Assembly: GCF_040786275.1 (NCBI RefSeq) | Contig: NZ_JBFMVT010000002.1 | Coordinates: 930,001 to 994,000 of the forward strand | DNA length: 64,000 nucleotides | Reading direction: 5' to 3' | Source: Buttiauxella gaviniae | Lineage (GTDB): Bacteria; Pseudomonadota; Gammaproteobacteria; Enterobacterales; Enterobacteriaceae | In this document: positions 30,630 to 40,683 of the stretch, piece after piece | Layout: the number at the start of each line of letters is the position of its first letter | Position numbering within the stretch: the stretch's first letter is position 1 | Made by a program: the position numbers and the translations under genes | Notes under the pieces: generated by a model | Database searches by the model: none | Told to the model about the DNA's origin: nothing | What the model saw: the letters and a program-made list of their open reading frames with translations, nothing else

Positions 30630-31730
30630 TTAGCCGCTAAATACGTTACCGCCGCTGCCCGGTGCGTTTTTCAAGACCCACACTCGGCCATAATGGTTAT
30701 ACCAACCCGCGCGGTGCCCTGCATCAGGCCCGATACCCTGGTAAATATCAAAGTGCTGGCCTTTAATAGCCCCGCCCACATCCAGCGCCACCATGACACG
30801 CAGCTCATATTGCCCGTTAAATTTGCCGTTATTATCCAGCAGCGGCACTTCGGTCAGAAGCGTAGTCCCGGCAGGAATAATAGAGCGGTCTGAGGCAACC
30901 GACGCACGGCCAATCAACGGTACCGCACTCGCCCCTTTCACCGGCGCAAAGTTTGCAGGCTTAAAGAAGACGAAAGAGGGATTCTGCTCCAGCAGCTCCT
31001 GCACTTCAGCCTGGCTATGGGTTTCGCCCCAGTGACGAATCGCCTGCATCGACATATCTTCTTTCTTCACTTCACCGCGGTCGATCAGCACTTTGCCGAT
31101 ACTGCGGTAGGCGTGGCCATTTTTACCTGAATAACCAAAGAAGGTTAACGGCTGGCCGTCGCCAAAATCGATATAACCGCTGCCCTGCACGTCCATAATG
31201 AAGTTATCCATTAAGGAGTTACTGTAGGCAAGAATGTAGCTGTCGCCGAGCGCACCGCGATAAATCTCTGCGCGGGAAGGCAGACGGCCACGTTTTGGTG
31301 GCATGCGGTAGATAGGGTACTGGAACTCACCCTGAGGCGTGTGACGTGCCTGAACCACCGGCGTGTAGTAACCCGTGAATTGCACGTTACCGTAGTTGTC
31401 CGCGCCTTCCATTTGCCAGGCATCAATGCCGTACTGGCTGAGCTTGCTGGTATCGCCCCCGGCGCGCAGCCACTGCTGAACGGCACTGTAAACATCACTC
31501 TTGCTATTATAGAGACGTGGAGACGCAGAACGAATCTGGTTTACTTGCTCAGCAAAGTCGCCGCCGTTAATCGGGGCACCCACCGCATCCGGTCGGTTTA
31601 CGAGGGAAAAGGGCTGGGTAAATTTCCCATCCTTATATTGCTGACCTTTATCTGTCGGTTTTGAGGAACAGCCTGCCAAAATGGCAACGACCACTCCTGT
31701 TACTATGTACTTCGTCCAACGTCCTATCAT
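30630..31730 (-). CDS. mltA: Membrane-bound lytic murein transglycosylase A
   Basis: An outer-membrane lipoprotein that cleaves peptidoglycan with formation of 1,6-anhydromuramic acid. The protein is 366 residues from MIGRWTKYIV, with lipobox LAGC (Cys21). The MltA/3D double-psi barrel carries FTGYYTPV and the C-terminal catalytic-Asp region VALDVGGAIKGQHFDIYQG. I chose 31730 (GAGG upstream) by match with the E. coli N terminus. Confidence 0.95.
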   Translation of the reverse strand: MIGRWTKYIVTGVVVAILAGCSSKPTDKGQQYKDGKFTQPFSLVNRPDAVGAPINGGDFAEQVNQIRSASPRLYNSKSDVYSAVQQWLRAGGDTSKLSQYGIDAWQMEGADNYGNVQFTGYYTPVVQARHTPQGEFQYPIYRMPPKRGRLPSRAEIYRGALGDSYILAYSNSLMDNFIMDVQGSGYIDFGDGQPLTFFGYSGKNGHAYRSIGKVLIDRGEVKKEDMSMQAIRHWGETHSQAEVQELLEQNPSFVFFKPANFAPVKGASAVPLIGRASVASDRSIIPAGTTLLTEVPLLDNNGKFNGQYELRVMVALDVGGAIKGQHFDIYQGIGPDAGHRAGWYNHYGRVWVLKNAPGSGGNVFSG

Positions 31731-31898
31731 TACGTCCTCGCCCAGTTTATGCCGCATTACGCCACGGGGAAGATAGCAAACACGCCACAAGAATTAAACG
31801 TGTTGCGCCCGACACCAGCCAGATGTGTTCACTATTTGTACTTAAATTAAATTATTATCAGTTAGATGAGACAAATCGCGGATTTTTTAAAAAAAGGG

Positions 31899-31926
31899 TT
31901 GCATCAAAAGCCGAGCAGAGTATAGT
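31899..31926 (+). promoter_or_regulatory. Promoter of the initiator tRNA cluster
   Basis: A -35 TTGCAT (31899-31904) and a -10 TATAGT (31921-31926) at 16-bp spacing, followed by a GC-rich discriminator GCGC. This layout is typical of stable-RNA promoters under stringent control. Confidence 0.75.
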
Positions 31927-31939
31927 GCGCTTCCACGGA

Positions 31940-32016
<77 letters not shown>

Positions 32017-32078
32017 ATTAAAAAGTCGCTGAACGTAGCGCGATGATGAAAATCATTAGCAGTAGATAGTTATACGGA

Positions 32079-32155
<77 letters not shown>

Positions 32156-32216
32156 ACTAAGTCGCTGAGTTTCGCGCAATGATGAAAATCATTTGGGTAC
32201 TAAAGAAGTTTACGGA

Positions 32217-32293
<77 letters not shown>

Positions 32294-32300
32294 ACATTAA

Positions 32301-32324
32301 AGCACTCTCAGGAGTGCTTTTTTT
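32301..32324 (+). terminator. Terminator of the tRNA cluster
   Basis: Stem AGCACTC/GAGTGCT with a four-base loop and seven T. Confidence 0.92.
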
Positions 32325-32347
32325 GTATCTGAAATTCGTGTTATTTG

Positions 32348-32415
32348 GTGGATGACGTTTATCAACCCTACGAAATGCTGTTGTAGGTCGGATAAGCGCA
32401 AGCGTCATCCGACAA
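32348..32415. repeat. REP pair (BIME-like) between metV and amiC
   Basis: A degenerate unit GGTGGATGACGTTTATCA with CCCTAC faces an intact inverted unit TTGTAGGTCGGATAAGCG ... CGTCATCCGACAA at 32381-32415. The head-to-head layout is that of a bacterial interspersed mosaic element. It lies between the tRNA terminator and the convergent amiC stop. Confidence 0.75.
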
Positions 32416-32419
32416 AGTA

Positions 32420-33676
32420 TTATCCACGCCGCGCTAATCGCGAGCTATCCGCAAAATACGCCTTGATACCCGCCAGAATGGACTCAGCCACTTCCTGCTG
32501 GAATGTCGCCGTGCGCAGCTTACGCTCTTCTTCAACGTTACTCAGAAACGCGGTTTCTACCAGAATGGAGGGAATATCCGGCGCTTTCAAAACCGCAAAC
32601 CCTGCCTGATCGACACTGTTTTTATGCAGTTTATTTACGCGACCAAGACGGGTCAGCACTTCTTTGCCAAATTTAAGACTGTCGTTGATGGTCAATGACT
32701 GCACCATGTCGAACATTGTATGGTCGAGATACCTGTCGCCACTCTTACTTACCCCACCGATTAAGTCGGCGGCGTTCTGCGTTTGCGCGAGGAATTTTGC
32801 CGCGGTACTGGTCGCCCCTTTGGTGGATAAGGCAAATACCGATGAGCCACGTGCCGCCCCAGAGGTAAACGCATCCGCATGAATAGAAACAAACAGATCG
32901 GCGCGTTGCTTCTGCGCCTTCGCCACCCTGACTTTTAACGGGATAAACACATCCTCGTTGCGCGTCATATAGGCTCTCATATTCGCTTCTTTATCGATCA
33001 GCGCCTTCAGGCGACGAGCGATTTGCAGCACAATGTCTTTTTCACGCGTTTTGTTCGGCCCGATTGCGCCGGGATCTTCCCCACCGTGGCCAGGATCAAG
33101 CATGATCACGATAGGACGATCGCGCCCCGCTTTCCCCGGCTGTGGGCCTTGTTCCGGCGAAGGCGGCTTGTCTTTATCCAGCTTGCCGTTATTGTAATCT
33201 TCCAGCAGCGCTAACAGCGGGTCTTGCTCGCTATTCATATTTGCCGGATAGAGATCCATCACCAGGCGTTCTTTAAATTCAGCTACCGGCGCCAGAGCAA
33301 ACAAGTGCGGCGTGACGTTCTGTTTAAGCTCAAAAACCATGCGCACGGTCTGCGGGTCAAACTGCCCGACGCGCGCCGATTTAATAAACGGATCGTCACT
33401 ACGAACCTGGCCGCCAATACCTTTCAATACTGAATTTAAATTCACACCTTCAATATCTACAACCACCCTATCGGGATTGCTCAAAGCAAACTGCCGATAT
33501 TTAAGCTGCTTGTTCGATTCCAGCGTGACGCGAGTATAAGAGGATGCGGGCCAAACACGCACCGCAACGACCAGGCTTGAGGCCGCAAAGCCAACCTGGC
33601 TCACACTCAGTAGCCACATAGCACCCGCGCCCTGCAATAAGCGGCGACGGCTAATTAATGAACGGGAATCTGGCAT
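32420..33676 (-). CDS. amiC: N-acetylmuramoyl-L-alanine amidase AmiC
   Basis: A zinc amidase that splits septal peptidoglycan in daughter-cell separation, exported by Tat and activated by NlpD. The protein is 418 residues. The twin-arginine signal [10 protein letters not shown] lies at 9-18, an AMIN domain follows at about 35-150, and the amidase_3 domain has [15 protein letters not shown] and the later zinc ligands in FVSIHADAF. The final catalytic glutamate is in LVETAFLSN. Confidence 0.96.
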   Translation of the reverse strand: MPDSRSLISRRRLLQGAGAMWLLSVSQVGFAASSLVVAVRVWPASSYTRVTLESNKQLKYRQFALSNPDRVVVDIEGVNLNSVLKGIGGQVRSDDPFIKSARVGQFDPQTVRMVFELKQNVTPHLFALAPVAEFKERLVMDLYPANMNSEQDPLLALLEDYNNGKLDKDKPPSPEQGPQPGKAGRDRPIVIMLDPGHGGEDPGAIGPNKTREKDIVLQIARRLKALIDKEANMRAYMTRNEDVFIPLKVRVAKAQKQRADLFVSIHADAFTSGAARGSSVFALSTKGATSTAAKFLAQTQNAADLIGGVSKSGDRYLDHTMFDMVQSLTINDSLKFGKEVLTRLGRVNKLHKNSVDQAGFAVLKAPDIPSILVETAFLSNVEEERKLRTATFQQEVAESILAGIKAYFADSSRLARRG

Positions 33677-33860
33677 AGCTCTCCTGAGCGGTGTATTTCC
33701 GTGAATCGTTTAATCACTTTTATTTTTTGAGCCGAAAACTTTAACGAAACACGCTCTGGCTGTCACCCTTAAAAGGGTAAACATTCGCAATCAAGCACAT
33801 GGGGTGTCGAATGCAGAAATATCTGCTTTGCGGCAATTGCTGCTTGCACCAGAAGCAATA

Positions 33861-33899
33861 AAAGAATAAAAATACAGAAATTACGAATAATCATGCAAT
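33861..33899 (+). promoter_or_regulatory. Tandem ArgR boxes upstream of argA
   Basis: Two 18-bp ARG boxes with cores AGAATAAAAATACA (33863-33876) and CGAATAATCATGCA (33884-33897) are 21 bp apart centre to centre. Each differs from TGAAT-N4-ATTCA by two bases. This is the usual paired ArgR hexamer site and lies just upstream of the argA start. Confidence 0.75.
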
Positions 33900-33910
33900 G
33901 AGGGCTTGCC

Positions 33911-35242
33911 GTGGTGAAGGAACGTAGAACCGAACTGGTACAGGGATTCCGCCATTCTGTTCCCTATATAAATGCCCATCGGGGAAAAACGTTTGTCATT
34001 ATGCTTGGCGGCGAAGCCATTGAACACGAGAACTTTTCCAGCATCGTGAACGATATTGGGCTGCTGCACAGCCTGGGGATCCGTCTGGTGGTGGTGTATG
34101 GCGCACGCCCGCAAATTGACGCCAATCTGGCCTCGCATAATCATGAACCTATCTACCATAAACATACGCGTGTCACGGATGCAAAAACTCTGGAATTGGT
34201 AAAACAGGCCGCGGGTTTATTGCAGTTGGATATTACCGCGCGGTTATCTATGAGCCTCGGTAACACTCCGTTGCAAGGGGCGCATATCAACGTGGTGAGC
34301 GGAAACTTTATTATCGCTCAGCCGCTGGGCGTGGATGACGGCGTCGATTATTGCCACAGCGGCCGCGTTCGCCGCATCGACGAAGACGCTATCCACCGCC
34401 AACTCGATAACGGGGCAATTGTGTTAATGGGCCCGGTCGCAGTCTCCGTCACCGGCGAAAGTTTTAACCTCACGTCTGAAGAAATTGCCACGCAACTGGC
34501 GGTTAAACTTAAAGCCGAGAAAATGATTGGCTTCTGCTCTTCACAAGGGGTTATCGACGACAACGGTAATATCGTTTCCGAATTATTCCCTAACGATGCG
34601 CAAGAACGCATTGAAGAGCTGGAAGAGTCCGGTGATTACCACTCTGGCACCGTGCGCTTCTTACGTGGAGCGGTGAAGGCCTGCCGCAGCGGCGTACGCC
34701 GCAGCCATTTAATCAGCTATCAGGAAGACGGTGCGCTGTTGCAGGAACTGTTCTCCCGCGATGGGATTGGCACGCAGATTGTGATGGAAAGTGCCGAGCA
34801 AATTCGTCGCGCCACCATCAACGACATCGGCGGCATTCTGGAACTGATTCGCCCGCTTGAGCAGCAAGGTATTCTGGTGCGTCGCTCGCGTGAACAACTG
34901 GAAATGGAGATCGATAAATTCACCATCATTCAACGCGATAACCTGACCATCGCCTGTGCCGCACTCTATCCTTTCCAGGAAGAAGGGATTGGCGAAATGG
35001 CCTGCGTGGCGGTGCATCCAGATTATCGCAGTTCATCGCGCGGCGAAGTTTTACTGCAACGCATTGCTACCCAAGCCCGTCAAATGGGTCTGAGCAAGCT
35101 GTTCGTGCTCACCACGCGTAGCATTCACTGGTTCCAGGAACGCGGATTTATGCCGGTCGACGTTGAGCTGCTGCCGGAAAGCAAAAAAGAGATGTACAAC
35201 TACCAGCGCCGTTCGAAAGTGCTGATGGCTGATTTAGCGTAA
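33911..35242 (+). CDS. argA: N-acetylglutamate synthase ArgA
   Basis: The first enzyme of arginine synthesis, feedback-inhibited by arginine. The protein is 443 residues with an N-terminal amino-acid-kinase-like regulatory domain (about 15-280; [11 protein letters not shown]) and a C-terminal GNAT acetyltransferase domain (about 295-443; [17 protein letters not shown]). The start is GTG at 33911, giving [10 protein letters not shown] as in E. coli. Paired ArgR boxes precede it. Confidence 0.96.
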   Translation: MVKERRTELVQGFRHSVPYINAHRGKTFVIMLGGEAIEHENFSSIVNDIGLLHSLGIRLVVVYGARPQIDANLASHNHEPIYHKHTRVTDAKTLELVKQAAGLLQLDITARLSMSLGNTPLQGAHINVVSGNFIIAQPLGVDDGVDYCHSGRVRRIDEDAIHRQLDNGAIVLMGPVAVSVTGESFNLTSEEIATQLAVKLKAEKMIGFCSSQGVIDDNGNIVSELFPNDAQERIEELEESGDYHSGTVRFLRGAVKACRSGVRRSHLISYQEDGALLQELFSRDGIGTQIVMESAEQIRRATINDIGGILELIRPLEQQGILVRRSREQLEMEIDKFTIIQRDNLTIACAALYPFQEEGIGEMACVAVHPDYRSSSRGEVLLQRIATQARQMGLSKLFVLTTRSIHWFQERGFMPVDVELLPESKKEMYNYQRRSKVLMADLA

Positions 35243-35269
35243 TCGACAAGAAACTAGCCCTGCAAAGGG

Positions 35270-37105
35270 CTAGCTAAAACTCTCCATCAATCCGCTCCGC
35301 CGTTCGGTCTTCGTCACTATCGCCTTATCTAACACCCGATCGTCGGCATACAGAGATAATCTATTTCGCGCACGCGTAATCGCCGTATAAACCAGTTCAC
35401 GCGTAACCACGGCGGTAAATTGATTGGGCAGCACCAGTGCCGCGTGGTCAAACTCCGAACCCTGCGACTTGTGAACCGTCATGGCAAAAGCGGTGTCGTG
35501 GCCCGGCAAACGGCTCGGCTGCACGGATTTGATGGAACCATCCGGCATCGGGAACCATACCCGCAGCCCCTCGCCTCTATCCAGGGCGATACCAATGTCG
35601 CCGTTGAACAGGCCCAACGCGCTATCGTTACGGGAAATCATAATGGGCCTGCCGTTATACCAGCGCGATGCCGCCTGATTTGGCCGTTCAATCAGCCGTT
35701 TTTGAATCAGCGCCTGTTCGATACGATGGTTCAAGCCGCTAACGCCAAACGGGCCGTCCCGCAACGCGCATAAGAGCTGGTAACGTCCGAATGCTTCGAG
35801 AATAGCCGCGGGTTCCGCCTGATTACGCATTAACTCCAGATATGGCCGATAACCCTCTACCGCATCCGCAATCATCGCGGCGTAATCGTCCGTCTCTCGC
35901 AGCGGTTGCTTCGTAATATCACCAAAACCTTGCGTGAATAGGGCTTTAGAGCGTTTTGCGTCACTGGCATTCACCGCAAATGCCAGTTGCCCGATACCGG
36001 AACGGCTATCAAAACGGTAACTTTTTTGCAGCAGGCAAAGCCCGTCACGCAGCACGCTTGCCTGATTTCCATCTCCTGCGGGAAGTGAATACCCCGTCAG
36101 TTGGCTTAACTCTGCCGCCCTTGCGGGCGAATATCCATGCGTAACGTAATGGCAGATATCCCCGAGCACCGCCCCCGCTTCTACCGAAGCCAGCTGATCG
36201 CGGTCACCGAGGAAGATAACCCGCGCATGCGCGGGCAGCGCGTTGATCAGTTTTGCCATCATCGGTAAATCCACCATTGAGGCTTCATCAACCACCAGCA
36301 CATCAAGATGCAGCGGATTCCCGGCGTGATAACGCAGGCGCTGGCTATTGGGCTGCGCGCCCAATAATCGGTGCAACGTACACGCATCGTCAGGTAACGC
36401 AGCTTTTTGTTCATCATCGAGCGGCAATCGGCGTAACGCCGAACCTAATGATTCCGTCAGACGCGCCGCCGCTTTACCGGTCGGCGCCGCTAACTGGATA
36501 CGTAAAGGTTTGGCATCTGAAAGCTGAACCAGGGCGGCGAGGAGCTTAGCGACGGTTGTCGTTTTGCCGGTACCTGGCCCGCCAGAAATCACCGAAATGC
36601 GTCGCGTCAGCGCCACGGCTGCCGCCACTTTCTGCCAGTCGGTCTCGGCCATAGGTTCAAAAAGCTGATTCAGCACGCTAATGACTTTGGTTTCATCCAG
36701 CGATATCGCGCGGTTTTCCTCGCCAAAAAAACGCGCGACCGACTGCTCGTTTTGCCACATCCGGTTCAAATAGAGCCGTTCCCCAATCAGCTTCAACGGC
36801 GTGGCCCCGTCATGCTCACTGACCGCAGGCGATGCAAGCAGCGCCTCGCGCCATTCCGTTTCTATTCCAGCCTGAGCAAAGAGTTGTGCCGCCAAATCTG
36901 GCTGTCGTCCGGCAAAACAGAATTCCGGGCTAAGACGTGAAAGAGGAATGCACACATGGCCTTCGCCCGCATCGTGGCTGACCAATGCGGCGGCAAGCAT
37001 CACGGCAGGCTGTTCGTCGCTGGCAATCATCATCGCGAACTGCGAATCCAGGGCACGCAATAACTTTTGCTCGACTGCCGACTGTAAAAGCTCAGACATT
37101 TTCAT
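35270..37105 (-). CDS. recD: Exodeoxyribonuclease V alpha subunit RecD
   Basis: The fast 5'-3' helicase of RecBCD. The protein is 611 residues against 608 in E. coli, with Walker [12 protein letters not shown] (Lys181), Walker [24 protein letters not shown] and the C-terminal motif VHKSQGSEF. The start overlaps the recB stop by four bases (ATGA), so it is coupled to recB. Confidence 0.97.
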   Translation of the reverse strand: MKMSELLQSAVEQKLLRALDSQFAMMIASDEQPAVMLAAALVSHDAGEGHVCIPLSRLSPEFCFAGRQPDLAAQLFAQAGIETEWREALLASPAVSEHDGATPLKLIGERLYLNRMWQNEQSVARFFGEENRAISLDETKVISVLNQLFEPMAETDWQKVAAAVALTRRISVISGGPGTGKTTTVAKLLAALVQLSDAKPLRIQLAAPTGKAAARLTESLGSALRRLPLDDEQKAALPDDACTLHRLLGAQPNSQRLRYHAGNPLHLDVLVVDEASMVDLPMMAKLINALPAHARVIFLGDRDQLASVEAGAVLGDICHYVTHGYSPARAAELSQLTGYSLPAGDGNQASVLRDGLCLLQKSYRFDSRSGIGQLAFAVNASDAKRSKALFTQGFGDITKQPLRETDDYAAMIADAVEGYRPYLELMRNQAEPAAILEAFGRYQLLCALRDGPFGVSGLNHRIEQALIQKRLIERPNQAASRWYNGRPIMISRNDSALGLFNGDIGIALDRGEGLRVWFPMPDGSIKSVQPSRLPGHDTAFAMTVHKSQGSEFDHAALVLPNQFTAVVTRELVYTAITRARNRLSLYADDRVLDKAIVTKTERRSGLMESFS

Positions 37106-40100
37106 GGCGTGACCTCATCCGTTTTGCAGGCAAAAAGCGCATCCATTTTTGTAATCAATTGCACATCAGGGCATGTCGAAAATATCCCTTGCGGCGAACC
37201 GTTGTTTTCAATCCCACGCAAGAAAAGATAAATAACGCCGCCGAAATGGCGCTGGTAATCGTAATCAGGAATACGGTGGCGCAGATAACGGTGTAGCGCC
37301 AGCGTATAGAGTTGATATTGCAGGTCATAGCGATGGGATTGCATCGCACCCGCCATCGCTTCCGGGGTATAAGCGCTGCTGTCTTCGCCTAGCCAGTTGG
37401 ACTTGTAATCCAGCAGGTAATAGCGCCCCTGCCAGCGGAACACAAGATCGATAAAACCTTTCAACATGCCGCGCACCTGCCTGAAATTTAACGGCGGGCA
37501 ACTGGCTGAGAGCGGGTCATATTCGCGCACCAGGGCGTCTAAATCTGTGGCCTGCAAATCACTCTCTATCGGCAGATAGAATTCCAACTCGACCTGTTTT
37601 TCTTGAGGCGTTAACTGGTTTAGCGACACGCCTGTTTCATTCAACGGAGCCTGTAAAATTGCCTGCAACCACTGCGTGATAATCGGCTGCCACTCTTCAC
37701 CAAAACCTTGAGACGCCAGGTGCTGTGCAATCCAGACGTCATCCAGCGGCTGAGTAAAATCAATCCCTTCAAAAAGGCTATGCAAGAATGTGCCAGGCCC
37801 TGCACCACGCGGGAAGGTGTGCGGCGTAAGTAATGGCTCACTTTGCACCGGTGCCACACCTGCGGCATCCACATCCAGACGCGGCAATAAATCTAACGCC
37901 TGACTACCACCATGCTGCTGCAAGCCGGAGTAACTGGTCACGCGCCAGGTATCTACAACGTACCTTTTCATCTTCCGGGCGCTGAGTTCAGGCCGGTCTG
38001 CACTCACCGGTTTCCATGGGGTGTGATCTTCCGACTCAGGTTCTTCGACGCTGATTGACTCACCGGCCAGTTCCATCAGGCACGCCTGCAACCCCGCCGC
38101 ATCTTTCGCCTCACCTTTTTGCAGAAGATAGCCGAGCGCGCCCAAATGGAGATCGCTGTTCCCTTTTTTGGCGCGATTTCCTTTAAACAACGGAGCGACA
38201 CCGAGGCTGCAATGCCAGACGGAGCGCGTCAACGCTACATACAGCAGACGTAAATCTTCAGCCAGACGTTCTTCTTCCGCAAGGCTCAGGCTTTCCGCAT
38301 CATCGCTTAAATCCAGTAACGGCGAAAAGGTTGAGCGGTCGTGGTACAGGCCGCTGCTCTGCGCACGGTAATTAGCAATAAATGGCAACCAGACCAGCGG
38401 ATATTCCAGCCCTTTGGATTTATGGATAGTTACGACCTGAACCAGATGCCGATCGCTTTCGAGACGCAGTTGTTGGCTGGCTGCGTTGTTATCAGGCTCA
38501 GCCACCTGCTGCGCCAGCCAACGAACCAAAGCGTGTTCGCTGTCGGTTTGCGCGGACTCTTCCTGCAACAATTCGCTGATGTGCAGAATATCGGTAAGAC
38601 GCCGCTCGCCGCCCGGTGTCGCCAGCAGGTTTTCGGCGACCTGGCGATGTGCGATCAACGCCCGTAGCATGGGCATCACACCCCTGCGGAGCCAAATTTG
38701 GCGATACTCCGAAAACTCTTCGACCAATCGATCCCAGGCATTTTCGTCATTGTTTAACGCCTCAATCATTCTGGCATCGAGGCCTAACATACTGGTTGCG
38801 ACAGCACTACGCAGCGCGGTTTCTATTTCAGGTGCCAGCACCGCCTGTAAAATCCACAGGATTTCACGGGCTTCCGGTGTGGCAAATACCGAGTCACGAT
38901 TTGAGAGATAGACCGAGGGAATATTCAGGGCGCCCAACGCTTCGCGCACAATGGATGCTTCGCCGCGGCTACGCACCAAAATCGTAATGTCTGAAGACTG
39001 CACCGGGCGAGATTTTTCACCTTTCCAAAGCAATGCTTCGCCGCGCTGCCCGGCACTCAGCCAGTCACGAATCTGCTGGGCACACTGCATCGCCATGGTT
39101 TGTTGGTAATCACTTACACCACATCCATCGCCGGGCTTAACCCAAAGAGACAGCGCCGCCTGTGTTTTTCCTTTAAAAGTAAAACGCAGGCCGCTGTTCT
39201 TCTCCGCCGCTTTCACGGGCAAGAAGGGAATTTGCTGAAATAAGAAAGGATTATCCAGTTGTTGGAACAGAGTATTTACGCTGTTTATCATCATCGGCGA
39301 TGAGCGCCAGTTAGTGTCCAACGTATAGTGGGCACTTACCTCGCGGCGGGCTTTCATATAGGTAAAAATATCCGCGCCACGGAATGCGTAAATAGCCTGT
39401 TTTGGATCACCGATAAGCAGGAGCGCCGTATCTGGCTGATTGAGATACAAGCGCCTGAAAATGCGATATTGCTGCGGATCGGTATCCTGGAACTCATCGA
39501 TCATTGCCGCCGGGAACCGGCCACGAATCGCAGCAGCAAGTGCATCACCGCCAGGTTTGCGTAACGCTTCATCAAGGCGAGTCAGCATATCGTCAAAACC
39601 TAACTCGCCACGGCGGCGTTTTTCTTGCTGCACGGTATAGCGGATTTCAGCCATCGCACGGGCGATAACTAAATCACGCAGCGTCAGCGGTTCGCCTAGC
39701 AGGCTGTTAATCGCTCTGAAAATAGGATGTTGCGGCGGCTGCCCTTCTTTGGTTTTCTCATCAAGCATCGACTGAGAAAAGCGCTCTAATTGCTCGGGCA
39801 ATTTGTAGGTTGTGGTTTCTGACTGCGCCCATGTACCGACGATATTCAGCCAGTTAGGTAAGTTTTTACTGCTGTAACTGCGGCGATCTATTTTAGCCAC
39901 GTTCAGGATCTGCGCAATTTCATCCGCGCAGGCACGCCACTGTGCTTTCACATCCTCAATTGCGTCGATGATTTTTTGATGACGGGCGAGCAGCGTTTCG
40001 TCGTCGGCCGGGGGCTGTTTCAGAACCGGTTGTTCGCCTTGCAGCCAACTGTTGATATCCCGGAGCAGTTCATCAGGCCCCGCCCATTCATCCGCCATAA

Positions 40101-40644
40101 CCTGGGCAACAGGTTTAGGTAATGGGTAACAATGGCGTCGCCAGAAATCCGCACATGCGTGGCGGCGTAACAGCGATTCATCTTCAATGAGCTGTTGTTC
40201 AAACAGCATGCCCGATTCAAAAGCATTCAGGCTAAGCATGCGCTGGCAAAAACCATGGATGGTGAAAATGGCGGCTTCGTCCATTTGCTGTTCGGCGAGT
40301 CGCAGAATTTGGGCAGCCTGCTGAAGGTCAGGGATTTCTGCCAGCAAGTTTTGGAACAGGGGATTTTCCGTGCGATTGCGTATACAGGCGATACGCAGCT
40401 CATGAATATTGGCGCGAATACGGCCTCGGAGCTCTTCAGTCGCGGCCTGAGTAAAGGTTACGACCAGTAATTCTTCAACGGAAAGAGGCCGGGGATGGGC
40501 ATTTTCCCCACCCAGGCCAAGCAACAAACGCAGATACAGCGCCGCAATGGTGAACGTTTTTCCGGTACCGGCAGAGGCTTCAATCAGTCGCTCCCCCGTC
40601 AAAGGTAAACTTAGGGGATCAAGAGGCTGCGTAGTTCCGGTCAT
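37102..40644 (-). CDS. recB: Exodeoxyribonuclease V beta subunit RecB
   Basis: The 3'-5' helicase and nuclease subunit that loads RecA after Chi. The protein is 1180 residues, the same as E. coli. Walker [13 protein letters not shown] has Lys29; the SF1A motif [13 protein letters not shown] and [18 protein letters not shown] are present; the C-terminal nuclease domain has [10 protein letters not shown]. The start is 39 bp after the ptrA stop, a gap that carries the CRISPR-like repeat at 40654-40682. AGGAA before ATG 40644 lies just outside it. Confidence 0.97.
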   Translation of the reverse strand: MTGTTQPLDPLSLPLTGERLIEASAGTGKTFTIAALYLRLLLGLGGENAHPRPLSVEELLVVTFTQAATEELRGRIRANIHELRIACIRNRTENPLFQNLLAEIPDLQQAAQILRLAEQQMDEAAIFTIHGFCQRMLSLNAFESGMLFEQQLIEDESLLRRHACADFWRRHCYPLPKPVAQVMADEWAGPDELLRDINSWLQGEQPVLKQPPADDETLLARHQKIIDAIEDVKAQWRACADEIAQILNVAKIDRRSYSSKNLPNWLNIVGTWAQSETTTYKLPEQLERFSQSMLDEKTKEGQPPQHPIFRAINSLLGEPLTLRDLVIARAMAEIRYTVQQEKRRRGELGFDDMLTRLDEALRKPGGDALAAAIRGRFPAAMIDEFQDTDPQQYRIFRRLYLNQPDTALLLIGDPKQAIYAFRGADIFTYMKARREVSAHYTLDTNWRSSPMMINSVNTLFQQLDNPFLFQQIPFLPVKAAEKNSGLRFTFKGKTQAALSLWVKPGDGCGVSDYQQTMAMQCAQQIRDWLSAGQRGEALLWKGEKSRPVQSSDITILVRSRGEASIVREALGALNIPSVYLSNRDSVFATPEAREILWILQAVLAPEIETALRSAVATSMLGLDARMIEALNNDENAWDRLVEEFSEYRQIWLRRGVMPMLRALIAHRQVAENLLATPGGERRLTDILHISELLQEESAQTDSEHALVRWLAQQVAEPDNNAASQQLRLESDRHLVQVVTIHKSKGLEYPLVWLPFIANYRAQSSGLYHDRSTFSPLLDLSDDAESLSLAEEERLAEDLRLLYVALTRSVWHCSLGVAPLFKGNRAKKGNSDLHLGALGYLLQKGEAKDAAGLQACLMELAGESISVEEPESEDHTPWKPVSADRPELSARKMKRYVVDTWRVTSYSGLQQHGGSQALDLLPRLDVDAAGVAPVQSEPLLTPHTFPRGAGPGTFLHSLFEGIDFTQPLDDVWIAQHLASQGFGEEWQPIITQWLQAILQAPLNETGVSLNQLTPQEKQVELEFYLPIESDLQATDLDALVREYDPLSASCPPLNFRQVRGMLKGFIDLVFRWQGRYYLLDYKSNWLGEDSSAYTPEAMAGAMQSHRYDLQYQLYTLALHRYLRHRIPDYDYQRHFGGVIYLFLRGIENNGSPQGIFSTCPDVQLITKMDALFACKTDEVTP

Positions 40645-40653
40645 TATTCCTCA

Positions 40654-40682
40654 CGTTTTATCCCCGCAGGCGCGGGGAACAT
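40654..40682 (-). repeat. Solitary sequence nearly identical to a type I-E CRISPR repeat
   Basis: Read on the minus strand, the 29 bases start ATGTTCCCCGCGCC and end TGCGGGGATAAAACG. They match the common enterobacterial I-E repeat (GTGTTCCCCGCGCC plus AGCGGGGATAAACCG) at 26 of 29 positions by my count, including the CCCCGC/GCGGGG stem. There is only one copy and no second repeat or spacer lies nearby, so it is not an array. It fills most of the ptrA-recB gap. Confidence 0.7.
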
Positions 40683-40683
40683 G

